DNA of 64,000 nt, taken from positions 124,001 through 188,000 of the forward strand of contig NZ_JARXVG010000012.1 of assembly GCF_029892485.1 (NCBI RefSeq). Direction: 5' to 3'. The notes under the pieces were generated by a model that was not told the origin of the DNA, made no database searches, and saw only the letters and a program-made list of their open reading frames with translations. This document shows, piece after piece, positions 37,120 through 46,356 of the stretch. Each line of letters starts with the position of its first letter. Positions within the stretch are counted from its first letter, which is position 1. This stretch comes from Variovorax boronicumulans (GTDB taxonomy: Bacteria; Pseudomonadota; Gammaproteobacteria; Burkholderiales; Burkholderiaceae_C). The position numbers and the translations under genes were made by a program.

Positions 37120-37269
37120 AATCGCCCGACCGAAATATTGCGGTACTCGCGACATCTTCGCCCTCATCTCTCGCAAGATTTTAATCATATTAATGGGCGT
37201 CTTTGGGCCTTCCATCTGAAAAATTCAGGCGCCATCGCTTCTTAATTAAAATTAACGCTGACGCCATCG
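37120..37269. other. AT-rich intergenic boundary of the Rhs island
   Basis: Composition falls sharply here compared with the GC-rich gene before it. No gene is visible. A 10-mer, CGCCATCGCT, occurs at 37230-37239 and 37262-37271, and TTAATTAAAATTAA lies between the copies. The second copy touches the stop of the downstream immunity-like gene. It may mark an old junction. Confidence 0.4.
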
Positions 37270-37665
37270 CTAGAAATCACTTTCAATCGAAGAAAACTTG
37301 AGGAAAAATATTTGCGTGTCGTATTTTCTATTTTTCCTTGAAAAACTGCAAAACTCCGGAGGACTAAAATCTCCGTCAGCAATAAATTTTTCCAAAAGGA
37401 ATTTTGCATATTCAAGCGCCTCATCCGACATGCAAAGGATCAATTTTTTTCCCTGTATCTCGAGTTGGTTATTATTTTCCCGCCTTATCTCAATTTTCGC
37501 TGCATCGACTGCAGCCCCCAAGTATTGCAAACAATCAATTGAAATTCGATCATTTCTCCGATTCAAAAAACTGGAGACGACGCTCAAGAATATCGCCGCC
37601 CCTTCTCGATCAAATCTGATCGTCAGTTCATCTTTGCTAAATGGCCCGAAATTGAAAATTATCAT
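37270..37665 (-). CDS. Small immunity-like protein (second cassette)
   Basis: A 131-aa protein, AT-rich relative to its surroundings. No family can be named with confidence. Sequence is mixed alpha/beta: MIIFNFGPFSKDELTIRF at the start, a helical middle with FLSVVSSFLNRR, and LILCMSDEALEYAKFLLEKF near the end. Its ATG overlaps by ATGA the stop of a short out-of-frame remnant resembling a toxin tail, copying the arrangement of the current rhs tip and its immunity gene. It is probably the immunity gene of a displaced toxin cassette. Confidence 0.55.
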   Translation of the reverse strand: MIIFNFGPFSKDELTIRFDREGAAIFLSVVSSFLNRRNDRISIDCLQYLGAAVDAAKIEIRRENNNQLEIQGKKLILCMSDEALEYAKFLLEKFIADGDFSPPEFCSFSRKNRKYDTQIFFLKFSSIESDF

Positions 37666-37758
37666 GGGCGTCTCAAAGGGATGTGTACGTTTTTGTCAGC
37701 AAGCTTTTTCCGCAAGACTTGTTGATCCCAACTTATGCATCCCTTCAACGGCGGCCAA
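37662..37758 (-). pseudogene. Remnant of a displaced Rhs toxin tail
   Basis: In 97 bases two frames join into one peptide of natural look: EGMHKLGSTSLAEK in one frame and KLADKNVHIPLRRP-stop in the next, the shift lying at a run of five A on this strand (37705-37709). The stop TGA shares bases with the ATG of the following immunity-like gene. No start or upstream domain exists; a TAG precedes the first codon. This is inference from frame reading, since a peptide this short cannot be assigned by family. Confidence 0.35.
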
Positions 37759-37831
37759 CTAGAGGGATGCCAGTCTGCCACTTCCAGGCGCCATGATCAA
37801 ATATCTCAAATTCCCAACAAAATTCTTGTTT

Positions 37832-38326
37832 TTATTTTGGCTTTGTTTTTTGAGCGTAATCAAAGGCAATCTCTCGAATTTCCAAATCATCACTCATTGC
37901 ACAACGGCGAATCAGAGAATCAAAAAGAGAAGGTGAAATTAATTTATACAAGTCAAGAAGCGCCGAGTACTCTTCATGACTGCCATTTTTCAAAATCGGG
38001 TCCGCTACTTTTTCTATATTCAACAAAACCCATTCACGGGGCAGGCCAAGAATTAAATCCCTGCTCGCCTCTGTAAAGCCATGCACATAGCTTGCATACG
38101 CAACAATATCCGGAAATATATTTTTTCTCTCCTCGATTGAAAGATCTTTTGCCTTTTCGAATGCAATTTCCCTTGAAATCCCCGGGCTTCCAAATCTAAA
38201 TTCCTCCGCCACATCAATTGACTGTTTTGCAACTTCTCGGAGCTTGAAGTACTGAGCCTTCGCATTGGAGAATTGCGCGTACGCCTCATCCAATTCTTTC
38301 CATTGATCAAAGTTTGAAACGGTCAT
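37832..38326 (-). CDS. Immunity protein for the Rhs toxin (putative)
   Basis: A 164-aa, largely helical, acidic and soluble protein with no recognised family. Sequence marks: FDQWKELDEAYAQFSNAKAQY at the start, a middle block with GISREIAFEKAKDLS, and a C-terminal DLEIREIAFDYAQKTK. Its ATG overlaps the rhs stop by 4 bases (38323-38326, ATGA), the standard layout of toxin then cognate immunity gene. Low GC content like the rhs tip supports transfer as one cassette. Function is inferred from position. Confidence 0.65.
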   Translation of the reverse strand: MTVSNFDQWKELDEAYAQFSNAKAQYFKLREVAKQSIDVAEEFRFGSPGISREIAFEKAKDLSIEERKNIFPDIVAYASYVHGFTEASRDLILGLPREWVLLNIEKVADPILKNGSHEEYSALLDLYKLISPSLFDSLIRRCAMSDDLEIREIAFDYAQKTKPK

Positions 38327-41300
38327 TTTTTCTTTCCCCCAGGAGTCCATGGAAGGGTTTGATATTTTTTCACAAATTCCTCCGCAGGCATTCGTTTTAT
38401 CGGGCAAATCGTATGATGCGTCTCTCCGTGTGCGCCCCCAACATCCTTACCATCGGCTTCGATACCAAGACCATCCGGCATATTGGTTCCCGCCGGAATT
38501 TGATGATAGGTCCCACTGATTGGACTCTTTTGAGGATTTCCATAGGTAGAAGCACCTTGTGTACGAGTCGGTCCAACCATTCCTTCGGCATCTGCTGCTA
38601 GGTCCGGTTTTTGTCCTGGTTTTAAGTTGTACCCTGCAATTCGAGGCGCCCGCGGTTGTGTTGCATTCCCAAAGGCATGAAGATCTGTTGGACAGACCTC
38701 CGTCAATCCCAATGGGTCAATCCAATTAATTGGATTTGGCGCGTATTGCAGTAAATTGATCCCGCCAGCCAGTCTGATCGGATCCTTGGATACAAACCGT
38801 CCCACCACCGGGTCGTAATACCTGAACCGGTTGTAGTACAGCCCCGTCTCCTCGTCCAGATACTGCCCCTGGAACCGGATCGGATTCTTCAGCCCCGCCT
38901 TCCTGGCCGCCTCGCTGATCGTGAGCCTGGCCTCACCCCACGCCTTGTAGTTCGCCTCCCACGCAATGTTGCCGCCCTCATCGGTCAGCTCCATTGGCGT
39001 TCCGAGGTGGTCACACTGGTAGTAGTGAATGCTCTCCAGTGGCGCTGGCGGCTCCCCGTCCTGCCCCAGCCCCGGCTCGTACATCCCGTTGTACAGCGGG
39101 TCCCGGTTCAGGTCGTAGTTGCCTTGTGCATCGGTGTACGCGCTTGTCGCACTTGCCGGCCGCCTCAGGAAGCTTTGCGTGATTCGCCCTCGCGCGCTGG
39201 CCTGCAACACCGGCACGAAGCTGTCGGGCTCGAATACGTAATGCACCGTCCGGTTGCGTGCCGAGTCCGACTCCCAGGCCATCTGGTCCCCATCCCAACC
39301 GAAGAGCACCATGCCCAGGCCACGCGCCTGCATCTGGCGCCGGTACTCGGCGGCGTGGTACTGGCTGCCGTCCATCGAACTGGTGATGACGATCGGCTCG
39401 CTGCGCTTGGCAATGCGCCGACCCATCGGGTCGTACAGGAATGACGTGCGCGTGTCCTGCGTGCGCGCCTCGGAGAGGCGGCCCAACGCGTCCCAGGCGA
39501 AGCGCGTGCGCTGGCCTTGGTGCAGCCGCTCGACCATGTTGCCCCGACGGTCGTACTTGAAGTGCGTGCCGGCGTAGTCCTTCACCAGGTTGTTCAGGAT
39601 GGCCGGGATGTTGTGGACCGTCCCGGCCTCCCGGGCCTCTGGCGCCATCGGGTCCAGGATGTTGCTGGCCGGATCGAAGGCGAAGGTCTCGGTGCCCAGT
39701 CGGCTCCGGGCTTGCAGCAAACGACCGACGGGGTCGTAGCGGTAGCTCAGGCTGCCTCGGCGGCTGTCGCCGATGTCGGTGAGTTGGCCGGCGCGGTCGT
39801 AGCTGTACTTGCGCTGGATGCCCAACGCGCCGGCGTTCGGGGCAGAAGGAGAGGGGCCGCCCCGGCTCTGGCCCAGTCTCTCCACGCGGCTGAGCACCTG
39901 GGCCTGCAAGCGCCCTGCGGGGTCGTACTGCTGCGCCTGGGCCACCTCGTTGGCCTGTATCCGCCTGACCTCCCGATGCAGGTCGTCGCGCTCGATCTGC
40001 AGGGCCTCCGTGTCGTCGAGCATCAGGCCGTGCACGTGGCCTGCGCCATAAGTGAGCCAGGTGGTGGTGTGGCCGTCGGGGCGCGTGGTCCGGATGCGGT
40101 TGCCCAACTCGTCGTAGCGGTGCTGCCAGACGGCCGTCAGCGGCTGGCTGCTCGGCCTGCCTTGTTCGTCGATCAGGTAATGATGGTGCTCGGTCCTCAC
40201 ATTGCCGACGGCATCCGGGAACCACTGCAAGTGGATGCTGGCATTCCTCGCATCGATGAGCTGCCCGTTGCCGTCGTAGGCATAGCTGTCGGTCTGGATG
40301 CTCTGCGGATCCAAGGAGCGTCCGAGGGGGCGACCGTCCGGGTCCCTGGGCTCGATGTACATCCCTGCCGTGCGTCTCGTCAGGCGCCCTGTGGGATCGA
40401 AGTCGAACTGGGTGACCGCATCGCCTTCAGTGACCTGGCGCAGCACGCCGGTCGCCGGGGTGTAGCCGTACACGGTCCTGCTGCCGTCGAACTGCACTTC
40501 GGACAGCAGCTTGCCCAGCGGGTCGTAGCTGAAGCTGTGCGTGCGGCCGTTTTCGTTACGCAGCGCCACCAGCCGCCCCCGGCGATCCCACTGGTAGTCG
40601 ATGGTGTGGCGATTGGCGTCGGTGCGCTGGGCAATGAGGCCCACGGCGTTGTATTCGTAGCGGGTTTCGCGCTGCAAGGCATCGCGGTGCGAGAGCAGGC
40701 GGCCTTCGGCATCGTGCGCCAACTGCTCCTGGGTGCCGTCGGGATTGACGATGCGCGTCAGCTGGCCGCGCTCGTAGTGGTACTGGGTCGTCTCGCCAGC
40801 CGAATTCGTTGCCTCGAGCAGGCGCCCGCGGTCGTCGTAGGTCCAGCGCGAGGTCTTGCCCGAGCAGTCGGTGTAGGCCGTCAACTGGCCCGCATCGTCA
40901 TATGCCAGTTGCTTCTTGCCGCCCCTGGCATCGGTGATCTCCACGGGCAGGCCGTGCGCGTTGTAGGCGTATTCGGTCTTGTGGCCCAGCGGATCGATCT
41001 CCTCGATGAGGTTCACGCCCTCGTAGGTTCGCCTCCAGGCGTGGCCTTCGGCATCGCGGATGCCGGTGAGGTTGTCCATCTCGTCATGGGCGAAGTGCAC
41101 CGTGCTGTGGTCGCCACGCGTGTGGCTCACGAGGTTGCTGTGCGCGTCGTAGGTGTAGTGATCGCTGCTGCCGTCGGCATGCAGATGTCGCGTGATGTTC
41201 TTTAGCGCATCGCGGAAGAACCATTCTTCATGCGCATAGAGCATGCCGTCCGCACCGCGAACTTCCGGATGAACGATGCGGTAGGTGTAGCCCAGGTAAT

Positions 41301-42333
41301 CGAAGTAGTAGCGGGTCTGCGCCCCCAGCGCATCGATGACGGTGGCCAGACGGACGTGGTTGTTCCAGACGATGGTGGTGTCGAAGCTGCCGTCGTCGGC
41401 GTACTCGCGATAGGCCCTGGCCCGGGCGCTGTTGCCCGCATGCAGATCCACTGCGCTGCCATCTTCGTGCTCCCATTGAAGATGAATACCCCGGCCCGTG
41501 CGGTCCGCGTATCTGGAGATCAGGTGGGTGCTGGCCGTCTCGCCTGCGGCCCGGTATTCGTAGCGCCAGCTTTGCTGGTTCTCATCCTGGGCAGCGATGA
41601 GGTCGCTGCTGCCATCGGCCAGCGCCCGATAGGTGTAGGCGGCAAGTTGACGCATGGCCCGTCCGTCCTGCACGAGCCACAGGCTCTGGATGCGGCCCTG
41701 GGCGTCGATGGCGGTGCTCACATGGACCTGGCCGCTGACGATGTCCGAGAGTTGCCCGCCTTCGTGGCGGTAGGCCAACTCGGTGGTCTGGCCGGTGCGC
41801 GTGCGCTGGCTTGCGAGACGGTAGTGCACGACCTTGCTCCTTGCGCGTCCTCGGCCCCCGTGCATGAACCGGGGTGCGAGCTCGAAGGTCTCGATGTAGT
41901 CTCGCCCGTGGCTCAAGACGAGCAGGCCGCCATGGCCTCGTCCGAGGGTGAGGTCTTCAATGGCGTTGTGGTGCGTCTGGCCCGTGCGGCCATCCTCGGG
42001 CTCCGCCAGCTTTGGAAAGCGATGCTCGCGGCCATCGGCAGCGAAGTAGCTCAGGCTTCCGTCCGCGGCCTGATCGATGCGGGTGGTGTAGGCGCTGGTC
42101 CATCGGGCGCCAAGGCAGGCGCTGGTGCCCGCATGGCCGGACTCAGCCTGCGAATGGTCGTAGGCCGCCAGGCGCGAGTGGTATGTGCGGCTCCAGACGA
42201 TGGGCATGTGGCCCGGCAACGCAAAGTCGGTATGAACGAACGTCTCGCTGCCGGTTGCGAAGCTGATGGAGTTGTTCGTTTGAGCACGGGTCGCGCAGTT
42301 CTTGCAGGGGTTGGCATTGCTCACCCCCTTCAC
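38323..42333 (-). CDS. Rhs core protein with C-terminal toxin domain (T6SS cargo)
   Basis: A 1336-aa open frame. It begins with VSNANPCKNC and a DUF6531-like segment (ETFVHTDFALPG), then many YD repeats (for example YDDAGQLTAY, YDDRGRLLEA). The core closes with the RHS-associated signature around GLYYNRFRYYDPVVGRFVS and NPINWIDPLGL. The last 126 residues (38326-38703) are the variable tip, of much lower GC, ending THHTICPIKRMPAEEF and LPWTPGG. Its shape vaguely recalls Tse2-like ADP-ribosyltransferases; this is tentative. The GTG at 42333 has no good ribosome site, and the upstream open frame probably encodes this protein's missing N-terminus. Confidence 0.88.
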   Translation of the reverse strand: MKGVSNANPCKNCATRAQTNNSISFATGSETFVHTDFALPGHMPIVWSRTYHSRLAAYDHSQAESGHAGTSACLGARWTSAYTTRIDQAADGSLSYFAADGREHRFPKLAEPEDGRTGQTHHNAIEDLTLGRGHGGLLVLSHGRDYIETFELAPRFMHGGRGRARSKVVHYRLASQRTRTGQTTELAYRHEGGQLSDIVSGQVHVSTAIDAQGRIQSLWLVQDGRAMRQLAAYTYRALADGSSDLIAAQDENQQSWRYEYRAAGETASTHLISRYADRTGRGIHLQWEHEDGSAVDLHAGNSARARAYREYADDGSFDTTIVWNNHVRLATVIDALGAQTRYYFDYLGYTYRIVHPEVRGADGMLYAHEEWFFRDALKNITRHLHADGSSDHYTYDAHSNLVSHTRGDHSTVHFAHDEMDNLTGIRDAEGHAWRRTYEGVNLIEEIDPLGHKTEYAYNAHGLPVEITDARGGKKQLAYDDAGQLTAYTDCSGKTSRWTYDDRGRLLEATNSAGETTQYHYERGQLTRIVNPDGTQEQLAHDAEGRLLSHRDALQRETRYEYNAVGLIAQRTDANRHTIDYQWDRRGRLVALRNENGRTHSFSYDPLGKLLSEVQFDGSRTVYGYTPATGVLRQVTEGDAVTQFDFDPTGRLTRRTAGMYIEPRDPDGRPLGRSLDPQSIQTDSYAYDGNGQLIDARNASIHLQWFPDAVGNVRTEHHHYLIDEQGRPSSQPLTAVWQHRYDELGNRIRTTRPDGHTTTWLTYGAGHVHGLMLDDTEALQIERDDLHREVRRIQANEVAQAQQYDPAGRLQAQVLSRVERLGQSRGGPSPSAPNAGALGIQRKYSYDRAGQLTDIGDSRRGSLSYRYDPVGRLLQARSRLGTETFAFDPASNILDPMAPEAREAGTVHNIPAILNNLVKDYAGTHFKYDRRGNMVERLHQGQRTRFAWDALGRLSEARTQDTRTSFLYDPMGRRIAKRSEPIVITSSMDGSQYHAAEYRRQMQARGLGMVLFGWDGDQMAWESDSARNRTVHYVFEPDSFVPVLQASARGRITQSFLRRPASATSAYTDAQGNYDLNRDPLYNGMYEPGLGQDGEPPAPLESIHYYQCDHLGTPMELTDEGGNIAWEANYKAWGEARLTISEAARKAGLKNPIRFQGQYLDEETGLYYNRFRYYDPVVGRFVSKDPIRLAGGINLLQYAPNPINWIDPLGLTEVCPTDLHAFGNATQPRAPRIAGYNLKPGQKPDLAADAEGMVGPTRTQGASTYGNPQKSPISGTYHQIPAGTNMPDGLGIEADGKDVGGAHGETHHTICPIKRMPAEEFVKKYQTLPWTPGGKKK

Positions 42334-43405
42334 GCGCTCCCGCGCTCAGCCTGTCCAACTCTGCATTCGTCTTCTTCCGATCATGCTTCGCGGTTGCTGT
42401 CGGATTGACGGTGGAACCTCCCGCCTTGCCCTTGGCGCGATAACGCAAAACAGCATCCTTGAGCCGCAGGAGGAGCCAGGCGATGGACATGTCGACGCCC
42501 GCGTCGCCCAATCTTTCGATCTTCGTTTTCGCATCTGCGGCCAAGCTGTCCAATGAGCCGGCATAGGCGTTCATCAGCTTCGCGGCCTTCTCGCCAGCAT
42601 CGGTGTGACGCATCACCAGGCCAGCCCCGGCATTGACAGTCACCTTGGCGCCGTGTGCAGCCTTCTCGCCCACATAGCTGGCACCGTCCTCGACTCCCTC
42701 CTTGATGTCACCGGAAATTCCCTTGATGGCGCCCCAGACACCGCTCTCGTAGGTGGTCTCCGGATCGCGTTTGGGAGGCTCCGCGGGCGCCGGCCTGCTG
42801 GTATCGAAGGGCGTGCCCGATGCAAGCTTGCGCAAGACCTTGCTCAACCCAGAGAGCAGGTCGTGCGCCATGGTGGCGGCCGACTTCAGTATGTCTTTGA
42901 GCTTGGTGCTGGCCTCATCCACGAACTTTTCGAGTTCGCCGGCCAGCGTCGCATTGAGGTGGTCCACAAGCATCACCACGAGCGCATCGCTGAGTCCGTG
43001 ACCGGCGGTACGGAGCTTGCTTCGCACCAGATGCAGTGCGGGTCGCAGGCTGGTCCGCGCCGCGGCCATGGTCGGGGGCAACGGAATGATGCCGATCAGG
43101 TTGATGCCGAAGCTGACCCAGTTGAGGGCCTTCTCCCCGACGTTCGCAGCCTTGTTCTCGACGAGGATGACGATGTCGCACACCGCATCAATGGCCGCCA
43201 GGATGTTGCCGAGGATCGGAACGGCGCTGGCGACGGTCACGACCCTGTCCAGCGTGACATGACCGTTGCTGATCTTTATCAGCCAGTCGTTGACGGCCTT
43301 CTTGGCGACCGATAGCTCGGCCGGATCGATCTGGTCGAGCGGCTTGACGACCACCTCCCTCTCGTTTGCCTTCTGCTCTCTCTCTGCTTGCGATATCTCG
43401 GCCAT
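42143..43405 (-). CDS. Rhs N-terminal segment, frame-separated from the Rhs core
   Basis: A 420-aa frame. It begins MAEISQAEREQKA, has two hydrophobic regions (about residues 60-85 and 95-115, with AVPILGNILAAIDAV and GINLIGIIPLPPT), then a helical charged body and KKTNAELDRLSAGAR. After about base 42330 it only reads the rhs gene in the wrong frame. Removing one G from a run of five (42324-42328) joins AREG directly to VSNANPCKNC of the Rhs core. It is therefore likely the membrane-translocating N-terminus of one Rhs protein. No PAAR motif was seen. A 74-base gap separates it from vgrG. Confidence 0.7.
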   Translation of the reverse strand: MAEISQAEREQKANEREVVVKPLDQIDPAELSVAKKAVNDWLIKISNGHVTLDRVVTVASAVPILGNILAAIDAVCDIVILVENKAANVGEKALNWVSFGINLIGIIPLPPTMAAARTSLRPALHLVRSKLRTAGHGLSDALVVMLVDHLNATLAGELEKFVDEASTKLKDILKSAATMAHDLLSGLSKVLRKLASGTPFDTSRPAPAEPPKRDPETTYESGVWGAIKGISGDIKEGVEDGASYVGEKAAHGAKVTVNAGAGLVMRHTDAGEKAAKLMNAYAGSLDSLAADAKTKIERLGDAGVDMSIAWLLLRLKDAVLRYRAKGKAGGSTVNPTATAKHDRKKTNAELDRLSAGAREGGEQCQPLQELRDPCSNEQLHQLRNRQRDVRSYRLCVAGPHAHRLEPHIPLAPGGLRPFAG

Positions 43406-43479
43406 GCCGGAACTCCCTGAGCCACCTGGCCCTTGCTGTTTTTTTGACGTACGGACAGGCGCTGCGCACGCCTGTGGTT

Positions 43480-46356
43480 TCAGACCGTGGTGTGAGGCAA
43501 CAACACGCCTGGCGGCAATCGCGCCGCGGCCTTGCCGGCGATGTGGCCCATCGCGCTGCTTGCGACAGATGCCGCAGCGGACTTGGCGATGCCGTCGAGG
43601 TGGCCGCCAATGGCTGTGCTGGCGGCCTGACTCATGAGGCCGGCAAGCGTGTCGTTTGCAGGAACAGTGACCGCGTTCGCGTCGCTGTCGGTTGTCTTGG
43701 GCGGCCACGTCGGTTTGCCGAAATAGCTGGCGCGATCCCATGGATTGCGCGGGTCCTCTCCCAGCTCGATGCGCGCCCCGCCCGGCGCCAGCCCCGAGAC
43801 GGCTGCAAAGCCCTTGTCGTCCAGCGTGCCGGTCCTGACCTGCCCGGCCGAGTCGATGACCTTGTAGCCCGCGCCCTTCAAGCCGTGGTTGTTGGCATAG
43901 CGGTGCGTGAGCTCGAGTTGCCCCTTGCCCGGCTTCAAGCCATCCGGCAGGCCCGGCCGGCTGGCACTGCCGGGGCCGACCATGCTGTGCACGCTCGCAT
44001 GCTGGACATGCGGGCCGGTGGTGCCGCTCTCGATGCGGCCGCCCTTGTAGCCGGCGTAGCTGCCGCCGCCACTGATCACCAACTCCGTCCTGGCTTCGAT
44101 CCTGATCTTGTCGGCCCGGATCGTGATCTCGTCCTTGGCCAGCAGGTTGATGCAGGTCTTCAACGCCTGGATGTCGATGTCGGCCTGGGCCGCAACGACC
44201 TTGATGCCCTTCTGCGCCGCAAAGAGCTTGATGGCCTGCAGCGCTACGCCCAGGAGGCTGTCGCCGCTGGTGATGCTGGTGTGCTTGCCGCTGGTGATGG
44301 CCGTGTGCTCCACGCTGGCGATGTGCGTGCTGAACTGGCTGGTGGTCTCGATGCCCGCCGGACTGGCCAGAACCAGGTGCGGCTGGGCCAGCTCGGGGAA
44401 GCACCCGGCTTCGACATCGGCGGCGCCTTCGCCCTGGACCGCATCGTTCTGCGCCTTCAGGGACTTGGCGACCTCGGCCTGGTCGTTGCCTTCCTGCGCC
44501 TTGTTCTTCTGCGCCTCCTGCGCCCCTGCGTCATGCAGATCGCGCGCCTCGACCAGGCGCTGGCGGGTCTCGCCGCTGTCGAGCAGATGCGCGCGGGCAT
44601 TGGGGCGCGCCTCGGTGGTGATGAGCAGGCCTTGTGTTGCCCGGATGGCGCCGTGCGCATCGGTACGCAATTCAAAACCTTCGCCACGTGCATCCTGGCG
44701 ACCGGCGTTGCCGTCGATGCGCGTGACGTGGCCAAGACTCAATGAGCTGCTCTGGTGATCGCTCTTGAGCTGCGCCTGGATCTTCCGGTCGGTGTCGTCC
44801 AGGATCAGATGGTTGGAGCGGCCGCCCGGACTGTTGCCACCGTCCTTGGCAAGTTCGCGGCTGCGAAAGCCCGACAACGCGGCCTGACCGGGAAGACTCC
44901 AGGGCGGCAGGTTCATCTGGTTGTGCACCCGGCCGGTGCAGATGGGCAGGTCCGGATCGCCGCCGATGAAATCGACGATCACTTCCTGGCCGATACGTGG
45001 CACATGCACGCCACCGAGCTGGTTGCCTGCCCACGGCGAACTCACGCGCAGCCAGCAGGTGGAATGCTGGTTCTTCTGGCCGAGCCGGTCCCAGGGGAAC
45101 TGGACCTTGATGCGGCCCAGTTCGTCCGTCCACAGGTTCTCGCCCTCGGGGCCGACAACCAGCGCGACCTGGGGGCCTTGCGTGTGCGGCTTGTGCCGCG
45201 ACAGCTGAGGACGAAGCGGCTCGGTGATGGGGTGGGCCGTGAAGTCGACTTCGACACGCCACTGCTGCTTGCGGTGCACTGCAGCCTCTGGGCCCTGGCT
45301 CTCCTGCGCCACGTTCTCGATGAGGAACTGGCTGTCGAGAACGAGGTACTGGATATTGGCCGCTTCGCGGGGATGCTTCTGCAATTGAAAGGTGAAGCCA
45401 GGGACCATGCCGCGCAGACTCCCGCTGGCCTTGGCGCGCGCGCCGTGAGTGCGCAGTGCCTGCATGCGCAGCAGCGCAATGCGATCCCCTTCTGCAAGAG
45501 GTTCGTTGGTACCTGCACCGGCGCGAGGTTGCACGTAGTGGCTGCCAGCCTGGCTGTCGTGCCACTGGTAGACCTCCTGATCGGCCTGCCCGGTCGGGCG
45601 GGGATCGGCGCGCTTGACGCTCAGGTCGGCCTTGGGGCGGGTGTAGTCGTAGTCGCGGCTGGCGTAGCGTCCGCTGGTGAGCTGGTGGTGGGGAACGAAG
45701 CTGCTGATGTATTCGGCATCGACCTTCCAGCCGGGTGCGCGGTACTCGACCTCCCGGTACGCAGCGCTGTCCATGGGCGCGTGCGCGCCCATGTTGTCGG
45801 TGAGCACGAGGCGGTGCTTGCCTTCGCTGTGCGAAAAGTGAAAGTTCAGGCCCCACTCCTGGCACAGGCGCTCGAAGAACGCGAAGTCGCTCTCGTTGAA
45901 TTGCGTCTGGAAATCCCGGGGCGGGTAGGTCTCGCTCAGATGCTTGTCGACGGGGAAGGCATAGTCCCCAAGCAGTTCATCCAGGATCTGGACGACGGTC
46001 TTGTTCTGGTAGATCTTGCAGTCGGTGGTCAGCGTGCCCAGGTGCAGCCAGGGACGCAGGGTGAGCCTGTACTGGACGTGGCGGCCTTCCTCGCCCCAGA
46101 GCTGGGCTTCGGTGATGAGGGCGTTGATCTGCCGCTCACCGGCGCCGTCCAGTTCGATTCGGCAGCTGATCTCGCGGCCGATGAAGCTGTCCAGATCGAT
46201 GTTCGCTGCGGCGCCGAAGCTGAAATTGAGCGCATCGGGGGTCTTGAGCAGCAGCTCGTATTCGAACAGGCTGTTGACGCCCTCGCGGCCCGAAAGCCGC
46301 ACCGGCTCCAGTGAATCGGGAACGGCGGCGCTGGCAACGGCAAGGGTTCGAGACAT
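43480..46356 (-). CDS. vgrG: Type VI secretion spike protein VgrG
   Basis: A 958-aa spike protein with an extended C-terminus. The N-terminal gp27-like part contains SLFEYELLLKTPDALNF and an FNESDFAFFERLCQEWGLNF motif typical of VgrG. The gp5-like OB segment has KVQFPWDRLGQKNQHSTCWLR and WAGNQLGGVHVPRIGQEV. A DUF2345 domain follows (about residues 560-800), then a roughly 130-residue tail ending LPPGVLLPHTTV. It delivers the Rhs effector encoded downstream. No other T6SS core gene lies in the window, so it is an orphan vgrG-rhs island. Confidence 0.93.
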   Translation of the reverse strand: MSRTLAVASAAVPDSLEPVRLSGREGVNSLFEYELLLKTPDALNFSFGAAANIDLDSFIGREISCRIELDGAGERQINALITEAQLWGEEGRHVQYRLTLRPWLHLGTLTTDCKIYQNKTVVQILDELLGDYAFPVDKHLSETYPPRDFQTQFNESDFAFFERLCQEWGLNFHFSHSEGKHRLVLTDNMGAHAPMDSAAYREVEYRAPGWKVDAEYISSFVPHHQLTSGRYASRDYDYTRPKADLSVKRADPRPTGQADQEVYQWHDSQAGSHYVQPRAGAGTNEPLAEGDRIALLRMQALRTHGARAKASGSLRGMVPGFTFQLQKHPREAANIQYLVLDSQFLIENVAQESQGPEAAVHRKQQWRVEVDFTAHPITEPLRPQLSRHKPHTQGPQVALVVGPEGENLWTDELGRIKVQFPWDRLGQKNQHSTCWLRVSSPWAGNQLGGVHVPRIGQEVIVDFIGGDPDLPICTGRVHNQMNLPPWSLPGQAALSGFRSRELAKDGGNSPGGRSNHLILDDTDRKIQAQLKSDHQSSSLSLGHVTRIDGNAGRQDARGEGFELRTDAHGAIRATQGLLITTEARPNARAHLLDSGETRQRLVEARDLHDAGAQEAQKNKAQEGNDQAEVAKSLKAQNDAVQGEGAADVEAGCFPELAQPHLVLASPAGIETTSQFSTHIASVEHTAITSGKHTSITSGDSLLGVALQAIKLFAAQKGIKVVAAQADIDIQALKTCINLLAKDEITIRADKIRIEARTELVISGGGSYAGYKGGRIESGTTGPHVQHASVHSMVGPGSASRPGLPDGLKPGKGQLELTHRYANNHGLKGAGYKVIDSAGQVRTGTLDDKGFAAVSGLAPGGARIELGEDPRNPWDRASYFGKPTWPPKTTDSDANAVTVPANDTLAGLMSQAASTAIGGHLDGIAKSAAASVASSAMGHIAGKAAARLPPGVLLPHTTV

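Noticed and set aside
37080..37831. AT-rich stretch as a CRISPR array or prophage edge
   Set aside because: No regularly spaced repeats, integrase or tRNA were seen; toxin cassette exchange explains the composition better.
38750..41600. Repeated YDxxG motifs as a tandem DNA repeat
   Set aside because: They are the normal YD repeats of the Rhs shell, diverged at DNA level.
43480..46356. A full type VI secretion system
   Set aside because: Only vgrG and effector genes are present; no sheath, baseplate, ClpV or membrane complex gene is in the window.
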